Source: a virus. From it: a stretch of DNA of 60,531 bases. Within the stretch, counting starts at the first letter, position 1. Every line of letters begins with the position of its first letter. Position numbers and translations under genes: made by a program. The notes beneath the pieces were generated by a model. It was given only the letters and a program-made list of their open reading frames with translations. It searched no databases and had not been told where the DNA came from. Shown piece by piece: positions 16,103 to 24,199 of this stretch. The stretch covers positions 1 to 60,531 of the IMG/VR virus record IMGVR_UViG_3300046004_001101; one strand, given 5' to 3'.

Positions 16103-17087
16103 TTTTGTATTTACCTTTAAAAGTGAAAGCCGTTTCATCCCAATTTCTATTGTATTCAGCTGACATACCAGTGAAAAAATCATTGAAACTATAGTTCTTA
16201 ATCCCTTTATAGAAGTAATCAGCAATCGGGTTTGATTCTACCACGAATAATTCAGCATAACCTAACTGTGTTAAGCAAATGTTAATTCTAGATTTTACAA
16301 ACAACTTCAAATCTTCTTTGTTACAATTATCAATATCTCCTTTCTCAAAAATCATTTCGATGATACGAGATTCATGTTCATAAATAGATTCAGCAATTTC
16401 AATAATGTCATCCAACAATGCTTCTTCATGTGAAGATTTCAGTTTCATTTGAGCTTTAAGTGATTTAAACGCCCAAGCACCAGCTAAACTATGTAAGTTT
16501 TCATCTCTAACCGAAAAATTCAAGCCCCTGACCATATTGGTGAGTTTATTTTTACCGTTAGATTGAAAGTGCTTCAAGAAGGCGAATGATGAATATAAAA
16601 TAGCCCCTTCAATCATTGAGAAACCTGCGATTGAAACCAAATCATTCTTACTATTTACAACAGAGTCAATGAAATCCATTCGAGATTTAAGTAGTGGGTC
16701 AGTCACATAAGATTCATAGAATTCATCCGTGTTAATGTGAAGCAACTCGTTAATCTTGTTATAAAATGGTTTGTGAACCGCTAATTCAAACATTCCAAAT
16801 GTAGCCGCCATAGCTTGAATCTCAGGTCGTTTAAACATCCGCATGAATCTACCTGTCCAGTAATCACTACCTGCTTTCAACTCATATAGTGTAAATAACT
16901 TTAATGTAGTAATAACCCCATGTTTTTCTGATTCAGTGAAGTCAGTTAAGATTGATGCAATGTCTTTTTCAACATTAACTTCTTTAGCTGTCCAAAAAAT
17001 ATCTAATTGGTCTTCCATAAACTGTACTGATTCAGGGTATCGAATTACAAAAGACTCTGTTTTTTCTTGAATATGTGGTTTAGCCAT
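16095..17087 (-). CDS. nrdB: Ribonucleotide reductase class I, small subunit
   Basis: 330 residues. Holds the metal cofactor that makes the radical for NrdA. Candidate ligands: Glu69 (TLYELKAG), Glu101 and His105 (FELAVHKPFYN), Glu160 (SMIEGAIL), Glu196 and His199 (RDENLHS). The first Glu-His pair is spaced ExxxH, not the usual ExxH. Start chosen at the ATG six bases after AGAGG; it overlaps the stop of a 35-residue membrane peptide. An alternative GTG lies one codon upstream. Confidence 0.92.
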   Translation of the reverse strand: MAKPHIQEKTESFVIRYPESVQFMEDQLDIFWTAKEVNVEKDIASILTDFTESEKHGVITTLKLFTLYELKAGSDYWTGRFMRMFKRPEIQAMAATFGMFELAVHKPFYNKINELLHINTDEFYESYVTDPLLKSRMDFIDSVVNSKNDLVSIAGFSMIEGAILYSSFAFLKHFQSNGKNKLTNMVRGLNFSVRDENLHSLAGAWAFKSLKAQMKLKSSHEEALLDDIIEIAESIYEHESRIIEMIFEKGDIDNCNKEDLKLFVKSRINICLTQLGYAELFVVESNPIADYFYKGIKNYSFNDFFTGMSAEYNRNWDETAFTFKGKYKNV

Positions 17088-17194
17088 CACAAACCTCTCA
17101 TATAATCAATAATTACCATTCCAACACCTACTAACGTCGCTAAATAAGCAGTAGCTACATAACTTGCTAACACACCAGCAATAAACTTAATCAC
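17087..17194 (-). CDS. 35-residue membrane peptide, GTG start
   Basis: A GTG start preceded by GAGGAG seven bases away, inside the end of the upstream gene: (M)IKFIAGVLASYVATAYLAT, then LVGVGMVIIDYMRGL. Mostly hydrophobic, one or two membrane segments. Its stop TGA overlaps the nrdB start codon. Function unknown. Confidence 0.55.
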   Translation of the reverse strand: MIKFIAGVLASYVATAYLATLVGVGMVIIDYMRGL

Positions 17195-17411
17195 AATTAA
17201 ACTCCTCAATATGTGTAATCAATGAATCCAAATCAGTTTTAGTATCTTCTAAATCTAACACAATAGTTTTAAGAAAAGGTAACAACCCTGTACTAATCTG
17301 ACGTTTTAATTCGGCATTACATATCGTTCTAGCGAACGAATCAATACTACCTGATTCCCAACCTAGCGCGATTAACGCATCACGACCTTGTTGTATTTGT
17401 TCTTCATTCAT
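17187..17411 (-). CDS. Hypothetical protein
   Basis: 74 residues from the ATG eight bases after GGAG: MNEEQIQQGRDALIALGWES, then SFARTICNAELKRQIS and an acidic helical end (DLEDTKTDLDSLITHIEEF). Overlaps its neighbours on both sides. Not recognised. Confidence 0.65.
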   Translation of the reverse strand: MNEEQIQQGRDALIALGWESGSIDSFARTICNAELKRQISTGLLPFLKTIVLDLEDTKTDLDSLITHIEEFNCD

Positions 17412-17562
17412 TTTTATCACTCCGCAGTTTAGCTAATTCTTTTTTAAGTTGTTCATACTTCTGTTTTAATGCCGAAACCTGTTTTTGTTTTCGATTGATT
17501 TCGTTACCGATTATTGCTATTTCATTCTGATACCCTCTAATTAACGCATCATTCATCTTCAT
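17404..17562 (-). CDS. Small coiled-coil protein (Rz-like topology absent)
   Basis: 52 residues, MKMNDALIRGYQNEIAIIGN, then NRKQKQVSALKQKYEQLKKE, a basic coiled coil without a membrane segment. It overlaps the end of the upstream 50-residue gene and the start of the downstream gene (8 bases), so translation is likely coupled. Function unknown. Confidence 0.55.
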   Translation of the reverse strand: MKMNDALIRGYQNEIAIIGNEINRKQKQVSALKQKYEQLKKELAKLRSDKNE

Positions 17563-17701
17563 CACCGCTTACGAATCGCCCTTCATCATCGAAGTCATCA
17601 TCATTATACTTATAGGCACACCATTGTGCAAAGTAAAAGATTTCTTCTGGGGTAAGTCCCGTTTCTTCACAGATTTCTGTGTACATCACGTTAAAGTTCA
17701 C
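17549..17701 (-). CDS. Small acidic hypothetical protein, GTG start
   Basis: 50 residues from GTG, six bases after GGGAG: (M)NFNVMYTEICEETGLTPEE, IFYFAQWCAYKYNDDDFDDE. Strongly acidic C terminus. Not recognised; supported by a good ribosome site and by overlap with the downstream gene. Confidence 0.55.
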   Translation of the reverse strand: MNFNVMYTEICEETGLTPEEIFYFAQWCAYKYNDDDFDDEGRFVSGDEDE

Positions 17702-17704
17702 TTC

Positions 17705-17938
17705 TCACTCCCATGTGTTTAAATCAGACAATAAAACCGCTTTATCATCAACTTGTTTCTGTAAGTCTTGTAACTGTTCATTGTTACCTAAGAATTCACG
17801 AAGATAATGTACGCTGAAATCAGCAATATCAACTACGCCAAATTCCATTAACGACAACTTCATTTTATCATAAATCACTTTGTTCATATTTTCACCACCT
17901 TTTTCAAGTGAATGTACTGAGATATTTTTAGATTGCAT
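17705..17938 (-). CDS. Hypothetical protein
   Basis: 77 residues from an ATG six bases after GGAG (MQSKNISVHSLEKGG...). A second ATG at 17887, after AAGGTGGTG, would give a 60-residue product (MNKVIYDKMKLSLMEFGVVD). Both starts are in one frame and cannot be told apart by eye. Helical, no motif recognised. Confidence 0.6.
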   Translation of the reverse strand: MQSKNISVHSLEKGGENMNKVIYDKMKLSLMEFGVVDIADFSVHYLREFLGNNEQLQDLQKQVDDKAVLLSDLNTWE

Positions 17939-18080
17939 AACTAACTCCTTCAAAGTTCAAATCAGACAATATTCTATCAAACAATACATCTATTAAGCAA
18001 GCCTTAGTTGATACGTTATCAAAATAAGGTAAATCTAAATGTGGGAAACTAATGTGCGGTACGATTTCTGTAAATTTCAT
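17928..18080 (-). CDS. Small hypothetical protein downstream of thyX
   Basis: 50 residues from an ATG that overlaps the thyX stop (ATGA), seven bases after GGAG: MKFTEIVPHISFPHLDLPYF, then DVLFDRILSDLNFEGVSYAI. Not recognised. Ends by overlapping the next gene. Confidence 0.6.
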   Translation of the reverse strand: MKFTEIVPHISFPHLDLPYFDNVSTKACLIDVLFDRILSDLNFEGVSYAI

Positions 18081-18976
18081 TTCATTTCTCCAGTTAATAA
18101 TGCTCGATGTTGAATCCACCCACGAAAGTTATTTGACCAACAATTACCATTGACATCGACATGAGTTACGCCACATTTTTTATTTTTTAAAACCATACCA
18201 TAAAAATCATTTGAATCCATAGGTTTAGCCTGATGTTCAAATGGTGAGAAGTGACCTACATCACTACCTTTCAGTAATCGTTCAGCTAACGATAAATCAT
18301 TTTCGATATTAGGATTTGAATTATCGTGATTTAGATATGATACTCTCGCACATCTAGCTGCGCTGATTAAAGGTAATTTCTTTTGAAAATGCTCGAAAAT
18401 CGTTCCACCTGTACTACACTCATACATATCATCGTAAGTTACATACGGTAAATGCCATTCATCGTTATGTAAAAAATTAGGTTTTGATTCATCCATTGCA
18501 GATTTCATCAACTGTGACAATTCCTGAATCTCTGGTTGAGCATCGTGATGTAATCTAAGATTAAAGAAGTTATCCCATTCGGTAGCTGTTACTACGACTT
18601 TAATTGTAGCGAATGGTTCTAATAATCGATTAACCCATTGTTTATGTACGCCTAAATCAAGCATTACTTCAGCTTGTGCTATTGCATAATCACACGCTTG
18701 ATTCCAATACTTAACAGCGTAATCATGCTCCCAATCTTTGAATTCTTCACCAGCTTGCATACCTGCTTTATTTTTCAAAAAATGCGGTGATGACAAGTCA
18801 CGAATCAACTCAATTTGTTTAGCTGTAGGAATAGCTCTACTGGATTGAGCATTACGGCTAAACATCCGATGAGTCATAAACTGACTATGAATGAATCTTT
18901 CATAAGTCAATTCCATCGTCGTAATCCTGATACCTGCTTCGCTGATAGAATCAGCAACAATTTTAACTTCCATCAT
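18077..18976 (-). CDS. thyX: FAD-dependent thymidylate synthase ThyX
   Basis: 299 residues. The ThyX signature is present as HRMFSRNAQSSR (36-47), the nucleotide/FAD-binding motif. Further blocks: WNQACDYAIAQAEVMLDLG, LRLHHDAQPEIQELS and SFARRYARVSYL-like AARCARVSYLNHD. Converts dUMP to dTMP using methylene-tetrahydrofolate and reduced FAD. Together with dUTPase and ribonucleotide reductase it supplies dTTP for replication. AAGGTG precedes the start, within a tiny upstream frame. Confidence 0.95.
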   Translation of the reverse strand: MMEVKIVADSISEAGIRITTMELTYERFIHSQFMTHRMFSRNAQSSRAIPTAKQIELIRDLSSPHFLKNKAGMQAGEEFKDWEHDYAVKYWNQACDYAIAQAEVMLDLGVHKQWVNRLLEPFATIKVVVTATEWDNFFNLRLHHDAQPEIQELSQLMKSAMDESKPNFLHNDEWHLPYVTYDDMYECSTGGTIFEHFQKKLPLISAARCARVSYLNHDNSNPNIENDLSLAERLLKGSDVGHFSPFEHQAKPMDSNDFYGMVLKNKKCGVTHVDVNGNCWSNNFRGWIQHRALLTGEMK

Positions 18977-19032
18977 TTCACCTTCTTAATTCTAATTTTA
19001 ACGGATTGACCTTTCTTTAATTTAATTTTCAT
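18973..19032 (-). CDS. 19-residue basic peptide between helicase and thyX
   Basis: MKIKLKKGQSVKIRIKKVK, with AAGGA eight bases upstream, starting inside the helicase gene end and stopping in an ATGA overlap with thyX. Extremely Lys-rich. It may be a coupling peptide that keeps ribosomes flowing into thyX. Low certainty. Confidence 0.35.
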   Translation of the reverse strand: MKIKLKKGQSVKIRIKKVK

Positions 19033-20863
19033 AAGTAGCTTCCTTTAGTTCTAAATCATCAGCAAACTCAACTTTAACTACGTTTAGATATTTGCCATTC
19101 TGTTTCACCTGTACTCTTTCAGGTGTAGCTAATTGTGACACAACTACTAATGCGTCGTCAATACTTTTTGGAACATCGCCAATAATTCTTGATTTCCACC
19201 AGTTGTAAGCCATACCCCTAGCACGTTCACCTTCACCATGTTCAATTCCGATGTATTCATGCACGGTGGTGTAACCACACATATAGCTGACTTTTAATGT
19301 GTCTGGTTTACCCATTTTACCTTTATTTTTACCATAACTAACGTGAGTTACGTCTAACCATTCGTTGTTGAAGGTGTGGTTGATGATTTCGGTTCTTGGT
19401 TTGGTTGCTACAATATCAAGCATACTAGCTTTTTCAGTTAGTTTCGTGTTGAAAATAAATTCACCACCACAACATTCACAAAACTTAGCTGATGGATGGT
19501 GAATTGTGTTGCATAACTCAGTTACATTATGAATATCACATTTATCATGATAATGATACATAGGGTACGGTTTACCATTGATATAATCGACAGTTCGTTT
19601 AGTAATATCTTCTGAGTTACATCCGCATAAAAAGTATTTACAGGTCTTAACAGGAGCTTCACCTCCACCGCCAGAACCTTTCTTTTTCGGCTTGATAATA
19701 TCGTTGATTGCACCACAACGGGCGGTATTTCCTGCGAAATCAGCCACAAGTCCACCTCTAGCTTTAACTCCTTGTGAAATAGCGTATGCTCGTTGTTCTT
19801 TGGTATCTAAAGGTAATCCTTCTTTCGGTGCAATACGCAAAATTCTCCCGATTACTTGAACATGACGAGCTGGCGATGCTGTTGGTAATAATACAACTAA
19901 AAAATCAATCTGCGGAATATCAACACCTGTAGTTAAAATAAGATTATTCACGCAAGCAGTATATTTACCTGCTTTAAAATCGCCTATCCGTTGTGTACGT
20001 TCTTGGTCTGTCATTTTTGAGTGAACAAATGTACTAGATATATTGAATTCTACATTCAACATATTAGATATGTGTTCAACGTGTTCAATAGAACTCCCAA
20101 ATACTAACCAACAGTTTCTATCAAACCCCATTTCAACTGCTTCTGTTAATGCAGCCCTCGTTATTTCTTCTTTATCAATCGCTATTTGTAATTCTTTTTG
20201 GTTGAAATCACCTTTTGTCATTTTAACATTACTTACATCTAATTTGGTTTTGGTTTGCTTAGACGTGATTTTAGATAGATAATTTTCATTAAAAAACCAG
20301 TTGTACGATTTAAAATCAGTCATATCGACAACAAACTCATCAAAAATATGACCTTCTGTTAAACAACCGCCGCCCATACGATATGGGCTTGCTGAATACC
20401 CAACCACTTGTAAATTTTCATTAGCTTCTTTTAGATTATTCAATAACTTTCTATATTGGGTATCTTCATCGTGCGATACACAATGAACTTCATCAATCAA
20501 TATAAAATCAATTCTTCCAAATAATTCATGTTTATTTGCAACAGAACCAATAGACCCTATTGTAATTTGACCGATTTCTTTACGTCTTAACGATGAACAA
20601 TACACACCTACTGGGGCAGTTCGCCATAATCGCAATAATGCTTGTTCGTCATTCGCTACCAATTCCATACTGTGTGTTAAAACAAGAACTTTAGTTCTAG
20701 GATTAGCAAATAACAATCGTCGTATTGTTTCAGCTATCGCGTACGTTTTTCCACTTGCGGTTGGCATACCAACAAGACCGTTCTTTTTAGGATTTTCTGG
20801 TAGCCATTTAATTGTTTTATCAGCCGCTATTAACTGATGTGGTCGTAATTTAATTTCAGACAT
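19022..20863 (-). CDS. SF2 DEVH-box helicase
   Basis: 613 residues from the ATG after AAAGGAAT. Motifs in order: Walker A GMPTASGKT (32-40), Ia LVLTHSMEL, II IDEVHCVSHD, III GYSASPYR, then C-terminal RecA fold with FVHSKMTDQERTQRIGDF and motif VI HVQVIGRILRIAP. The last 200 residues carry Cys/His clusters (CKYFLCGCNSED, YHDKCDIH, AKFCECCGGEF) that probably bind zinc. An ATP-dependent DNA helicase of the UvsW/RecG-like phage type, likely in replication or recombination restart. A C4-like RNA element lies antisense in its leader. Confidence 0.9.
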   Translation of the reverse strand: MSEIKLRPHQLIAADKTIKWLPENPKKNGLVGMPTASGKTYAIAETIRRLLFANPRTKVLVLTHSMELVANDEQALLRLWRTAPVGVYCSSLRRKEIGQITIGSIGSVANKHELFGRIDFILIDEVHCVSHDEDTQYRKLLNNLKEANENLQVVGYSASPYRMGGGCLTEGHIFDEFVVDMTDFKSYNWFFNENYLSKITSKQTKTKLDVSNVKMTKGDFNQKELQIAIDKEEITRAALTEAVEMGFDRNCWLVFGSSIEHVEHISNMLNVEFNISSTFVHSKMTDQERTQRIGDFKAGKYTACVNNLILTTGVDIPQIDFLVVLLPTASPARHVQVIGRILRIAPKEGLPLDTKEQRAYAISQGVKARGGLVADFAGNTARCGAINDIIKPKKKGSGGGGEAPVKTCKYFLCGCNSEDITKRTVDYINGKPYPMYHYHDKCDIHNVTELCNTIHHPSAKFCECCGGEFIFNTKLTEKASMLDIVATKPRTEIINHTFNNEWLDVTHVSYGKNKGKMGKPDTLKVSYMCGYTTVHEYIGIEHGEGERARGMAYNWWKSRIIGDVPKSIDDALVVVSQLATPERVQVKQNGKYLNVVKVEFADDLELKEATYEN

Positions 20864-20902
20864 TTTAAATTCCTTTAGTGTAAGGTTTAAGTGACGATTA
20901 GT

Positions 20903-20958
20903 AAAAGTGGTCAGAAGTTCACTACGCTTCATTTCAGGAGCTACCATAGACCACTTTT
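20903..20958 (+). ncRNA. Candidate C4-like three-stem RNA, copy 1
   Basis: Perfect outer arms AAAAGTGGTC / GACCACTTTT enclose two small hairpins: GAAG(...)CTTC and GG-AGCTA-CC. The same plan, with different stem bases but the same AGCTA loop, occurs at 25278-25348 and, less clearly, at 50299-50333. Wobble pairs in the other copies favour the plus strand. It lies between two leftward genes, antisense to the helicase leader. C4 antisense RNAs of P1/P7 control antirepressor genes; membership is an inference. Confidence 0.4.
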
Positions 20959-20969
20959 GATATTCTGCA

Positions 20970-21704
20970 TTATTGAATCTTATCAATCAAGCTAATAAAA
21001 TGGTCATACCCATTAACTAAATCAGCTTTAATAAAACTAATCAAACTATTTTCAATTCTAGTTCTATACGCTAATTCTTCGTGTGTAGCTGTATTCCAAT
21101 GTCCACCAGTAGGGTTAACTTTCTTTCTGATTAAATTAGCTACGTTCATGTAAATTGCAGTATAAGCGCGTTGACCTGATTGTTTTAAACATACTTCATC
21201 AATTGCAATGTTTAATGCTTTATATGAATCTCCAGAATCATCTCGCCATTGTAATAACCCACCTTCAACAACTCGTTTATAGATTTGAACTTTAAACGAT
21301 GCGTCTAATTTACCAGCCGCATCTAACAAGATATATAGATGTGTCCAAGTACCACCGTAACGACCTTCTTTAGTTTTAATCAGTGGTGATTTGATTGTTT
21401 TTACAACACCTTTCTTCTTTTTAGATTTAATTTCTAACTCCGTGGAATCCACGGAGTTAGAATCTTCAATACTTTCAATATCTTGAATATCTCTAATACC
21501 AAACTCAATTTCACAAGCTCTTACGAGTTCTTCTGTTTCTGGTGAACGTAGGTAGTTTGATAGGTCTAATTCAGGCAAACCTTTCTTGGCTCGCATCGCA
21601 TTTCCAATAGTCCAAAGTTTTGTAATACTACCCATCATATCTTTGTGACCAATATCTAAATTGTAATCGTCGAATTGTAATTGCATAATCTGATTTGTTT
21701 TCAT
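20970..21704 (-). CDS. KilA-N domain protein
   Basis: 244 residues. An N-terminal helical part (KDMMGSITKLWTIGNAMRA, LDLSNYLRSPETEELVRA) resembles the start of phage KilA-N proteins. The second half holds the KilA-N core: KTKEGRYGGTWTHLYILLDA, GKLDASFKVQIYKRVVEGGL and LQWRDDSGDSYKALN. A Lys-rich linker joins them. DNA-binding regulator of antirepressor type. Its promoter (21736-21764) has near-consensus -35 and -10 boxes. Confidence 0.85.
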   Translation of the reverse strand: MKTNQIMQLQFDDYNLDIGHKDMMGSITKLWTIGNAMRAKKGLPELDLSNYLRSPETEELVRACEIEFGIRDIQDIESIEDSNSVDSTELEIKSKKKKGVVKTIKSPLIKTKEGRYGGTWTHLYILLDAAGKLDASFKVQIYKRVVEGGLLQWRDDSGDSYKALNIAIDEVCLKQSGQRAYTAIYMNVANLIRKKVNPTGGHWNTATHEELAYRTRIENSLISFIKADLVNGYDHFISLIDKIQ

Positions 21705-21735
21705 GTTTATTTACCAACTGTAGTTAAAAAATGCA

Positions 21736-21764
21736 ATTCTAACATAAGTTAGTTTAAATGTCAA
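21736..21764 (-). promoter_or_regulatory. Strong sigma70-type promoter for the KilA-N gene
   Basis: Minus strand TTGACA, 17-bp spacer ending TATGT, TAGAAT, with a TG extension at -14. One of the best promoters in the window. Confidence 0.85.
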
Positions 21765-21790
21765 GGGATACTTTACCGTGTTTATTTTGT

Positions 21791-21816
21791 ACCGTTGCAC
21801 TTTTTAGTGCAACGGT
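21791..21816. terminator. Stem-loop between transcription units
   Basis: Perfect 11-bp arms ACCGTTGCACT / AGTGCAACGGT around a TTTT loop. It follows the 85-residue gene and precedes the KilA-N promoter. It lacks a U tract on either strand, so termination would be factor-assisted, if at all. Confidence 0.6.
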
Positions 21817-21824
21817 AATTTAAA

Positions 21825-22082
21825 TCACATCATATAAACTTCAATGTCAGCATCTTTTATCGCTTCCGTTACGTCTTCAATGTGTTCTTTAGCGATATGA
21901 ACAACATGACAACTATACTCACACCATTCAAAATAAATTTGCAATGCTCGCAATGCTTGTTTACCTGACATTACAGGTTTTACACCTTTACTGGTCATTA
22001 AACACATATAGGTTACATGAGTAGGTGTTTGCCATAAATTATAGCTTTCGCCGTTAATTCTTAAACATAAATTCATACTCAT
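21825..22082 (-). CDS. Small MSMNL-type phage protein, copy 1
   Basis: 85 residues from the ATG after GAGAG: MSMNLCLRINGESYNLWQTP, YMCLMTSKGVKPVMSGKQAL, RALQIYFEWCEY. It is a diverged copy of the gene at 22350-22661, which shares MSMNL, TCLM/ICLMS, SGKQALRAL/TGKKAVRAL and an acidic C terminus. Function unknown. Confidence 0.65.
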   Translation of the reverse strand: MSMNLCLRINGESYNLWQTPTHVTYMCLMTSKGVKPVMSGKQALRALQIYFEWCEYSCHVVHIAKEHIEDVTEAIKDADIEVYMM

Positions 22083-22083
22083 C

Positions 22084-22353
22084 TTAAAATCTCTCCATAA
22101 TAATTTTACAACCACACAACATACAAAATTGATTCATTTTTAATTGACTTTCAAACCATATCTTATCTTCCAACCAATATCCATTTCGATAAGGTAATAA
22201 TAAGTAACCTTTCACACCATCATCGTGAGCATACTCATACCAAATACCTGTGTCGAACTCAATGTTTTCTCTAAGATATTGCCAAACTAAAACATCATCA
22301 CTAAGTTCTTTAGATTGTTGAGCGACTTTTAAATTCTTACCTTTAATAGTCAT
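22084..22353 (-). CDS. Hypothetical protein between the two MSMNL genes
   Basis: 89 residues from an ATG in ATGA overlap with the upstream gene: MTIKGKNLKVAQQSKELSDD, IEFDTGIWYEYAHDDGVKGY, MNQFCMLCGCKIIMERF. A C-terminal CxxCxC cluster might bind metal. Not recognised. Confidence 0.65.
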   Translation of the reverse strand: MTIKGKNLKVAQQSKELSDDVLVWQYLRENIEFDTGIWYEYAHDDGVKGYLLLPYRNGYWLEDKIWFESQLKMNQFCMLCGCKIIMERF

Positions 22354-22661
22354 TGCATCCAAGCCTCAAAAATATAACCTTCTTCAATACCTTCTTTCAA
22401 AATGGATTCCATTTCCTTAATGTGTTCCATATCGTAAGCTAAATGACCATCAGGGTCTTTACCGCCTACTCTATTGCACGCATTCTGATGATACATTCTT
22501 TGAAATGCAATATAACATCTTAACGCTCTAACTGCCTTCTTACCAGTGACACTTCCTTTAACACCACTTGCTGACATTAAACATATTTCAGTTTCATAGG
22601 TAGAAGTTTGTCTGATTGGGAGTTCGCAATTGTTCACACATACATATAAATTCATACTCAT
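22350..22661 (-). CDS. Small MSMNL-type phage protein, copy 2
   Basis: 103 residues, MSMNLYVCVNNCELPIRQTS, ICLMSASGVKGSVTGKKAVR, then a polar C terminus (DPDGHLAYDMEHIKEMESIL). Paralogue of the 21825-22082 gene; the two flank one unrelated gene, so an old tandem duplication is likely. Starts in ATGA overlap with the upstream gene. Confidence 0.65.
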   Translation of the reverse strand: MSMNLYVCVNNCELPIRQTSTYETEICLMSASGVKGSVTGKKAVRALRCYIAFQRMYHQNACNRVGGKDPDGHLAYDMEHIKEMESILKEGIEEGYIFEAWMQ

Positions 22662-23113
22662 TGTAATTCTCTCATTTTCAATTTACGTTCTTCCCATCTG
22701 CGTTCTTTTTCCATATAACCATCGGCATTAGCTTCAGCAGCGGTTAACAAAGCAACTACATCTTGCTTACCGTTCATATTATCTGTTCTCGCGTTCCATT
22801 CTTTACCATCAAACTCTACCACAAAATACGAATCGTCATAGAAATAGTTACCAATAAACGACGATATATGTTCAGCCATTGAACATGAGAACTCGTTAAA
22901 CGAGAACTCATAGTAATCACTTATCTGCCAACATAATCGATGCAAAGATGATGTAAGGTATTGTGTACGTCTATCATCACCATCATAAATCATAATCTCT
23001 ACGAATCGTTCAATATCTGGATTATCACAATATGAAATAATGTCAGCTAAATCACGTTCTAAACGTAGAAGTTCAATCTTTCTAATCTTCTTAATCATTT
23101 TTAATGGTGTCAT
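22658..23113 (-). CDS. Hypothetical protein
   Basis: 151 residues from the ATG after GAGGAAG: MTPLKMIKKIRKIELLRLER, a basic helix, then CDNPDIERFVEIMIYDGDD and a mixed alpha/beta part ending in a charged helix (EKERRWEERKLKMREL). Not recognised. Couples to its neighbours by overlap. Confidence 0.65.
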   Translation of the reverse strand: MTPLKMIKKIRKIELLRLERDLADIISYCDNPDIERFVEIMIYDGDDRRTQYLTSSLHRLCWQISDYYEFSFNEFSCSMAEHISSFIGNYFYDDSYFVVEFDGKEWNARTDNMNGKQDVVALLTAAEANADGYMEKERRWEERKLKMRELQ

Positions 23114-23114
23114 T

Positions 23115-23273
23115 TCATCTTCCTCTAGCAAACACATTATCGTACACAATTTCTAACTTACTACGTCTATTCTGTACCGCTTCTTTAGTCGTAACTCGAT
23201 ACGTCATAAATAATAACTCTTTTGTGTACCATTTTTGAATGTAAAACTTACCGTTTATGATACCTGATTTCAT
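23115..23273 (-). CDS. Small hypothetical protein
   Basis: 52 residues from an ATG in ATGA overlap with the nuclease gene: MKSGIINGKFYIQKWYTKEL, then TTKEAVQNRRSKLEIVYDNV. GGAGAG lies upstream. Basic, beta-rich; not recognised. Confidence 0.6.
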   Translation of the reverse strand: MKSGIINGKFYIQKWYTKELLFMTYRVTTKEAVQNRRSKLEIVYDNVFARGR

Positions 23274-24199
23274 GATAAATCTCTCCATTCTAATTTTGAA
23301 CAACCAAACATTGCTTTGTCAGCAGGAATTATACACATAAATTTACTACAACACCATTTACCAGCTTCATTTTCATGTGGTGAAGGATAGCTGAATTTAC
23401 ATTGACGACAGTTCCAATCTCTTTGTGATTCATCGCCATCATGACATAAAGTCGAGAAACTACAATACTTACAGTCAAAGTATTCTTTATTTTTGTGTAG
23501 ACGTTTCGGTGGTTTATCAGCCCACACAATAGATTCAGCTCGTTCTAAATAGTGTTGTGCTACATAAGTATTAGCTTCAATAATCTCCATGTGAAGCTCA
23601 TCAGTATTCTTGTTCACGCTGATATACATAGCGTATTTAAGTCCCATTAGCTCAAGATACATTTGCATTTGAATGTAATGTTCGATTTTTGCAGATTGAA
23701 CTCCTGATTTTTTTAACTTTTTAAAACTTGAATCATTGTGAGTTTTCATTTCAAGCAAGCATTTTTCACCTTTAGGTACGTCTGGAACACCTATCGCAAT
23801 ACCATCACCTGAGCCTTTAAAATGCCCATTTACGGCGGATACACCGAATTGACGACCAGTTTCAGGGTCATTTTGTAATACTTCAACGCCTATTGAATCT
23901 AATAATGCACAAAAACGTGCTTCATACAACTGACCAGTTGAAAATAGCAAATTTAATCTACCATCGAACTTTGTATTGCAAGTCCATCGGCTATTATAAT
24001 AAATTTCTCTATCACAAGGTTTTCCAATCACAGAGCAACCTAGATGATTTCTGTGCGATTTTAGACTGCTTGGTTTGTACGCATCTTCGATGATATTGAA
24101 CCACTTTTTAAGTAATCCTCTATATTCACTACCTTGACTGGCGCGCATTGTAGCTTCAATCATTTCTAATGTAATTGAAGCAGGTTTAAATTGTTCCAT
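23270..24199 (-). CDS. Cas4/RecB-like PD-(D/E)xK nuclease
   Basis: 309 residues from the ATG six bases after GGAG. The nuclease core shows GTGQLYEARF-like FSTGQLYEARFCALL, GSGDGIAIG (Asp132), LLEMKTHND (Glu150, Lys152) and QMQMYLELMG. The C terminus is rich in Cys (FDCKYCSFSTLCHDG, WNCRQCKF, KWCCSKFMC), as in Cas4-like enzymes that hold an Fe-S cluster or zinc. Probably the 5'-3' exonuclease of a recombination system that includes the Sak4-like ATPase and the DUF669 protein encoded upstream. Confidence 0.85.
   Translation of the reverse strand: MEQFKPASITLEMIEATMRASQGSEYRGLLKKWFNIIEDAYKPSSLKSHRNHLGCSVIGKPCDREIYYNSRWTCNTKFDGRLNLLFSTGQLYEARFCALLDSIGVEVLQNDPETGRQFGVSAVNGHFKGSGDGIAIGVPDVPKGEKCLLEMKTHNDSSFKKLKKSGVQSAKIEHYIQMQMYLELMGLKYAMYISVNKNTDELHMEIIEANTYVAQHYLERAESIVWADKPPKRLHKNKEYFDCKYCSFSTLCHDGDESQRDWNCRQCKFSYPSPHENEAGKWCCSKFMCIIPADKAMFGCSKLEWRDLS

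Noticed and set aside
19522-19755. Leftward frame inside the helicase gene
   Set aside because: Alternative-frame shadow; the helicase motifs continue through it.
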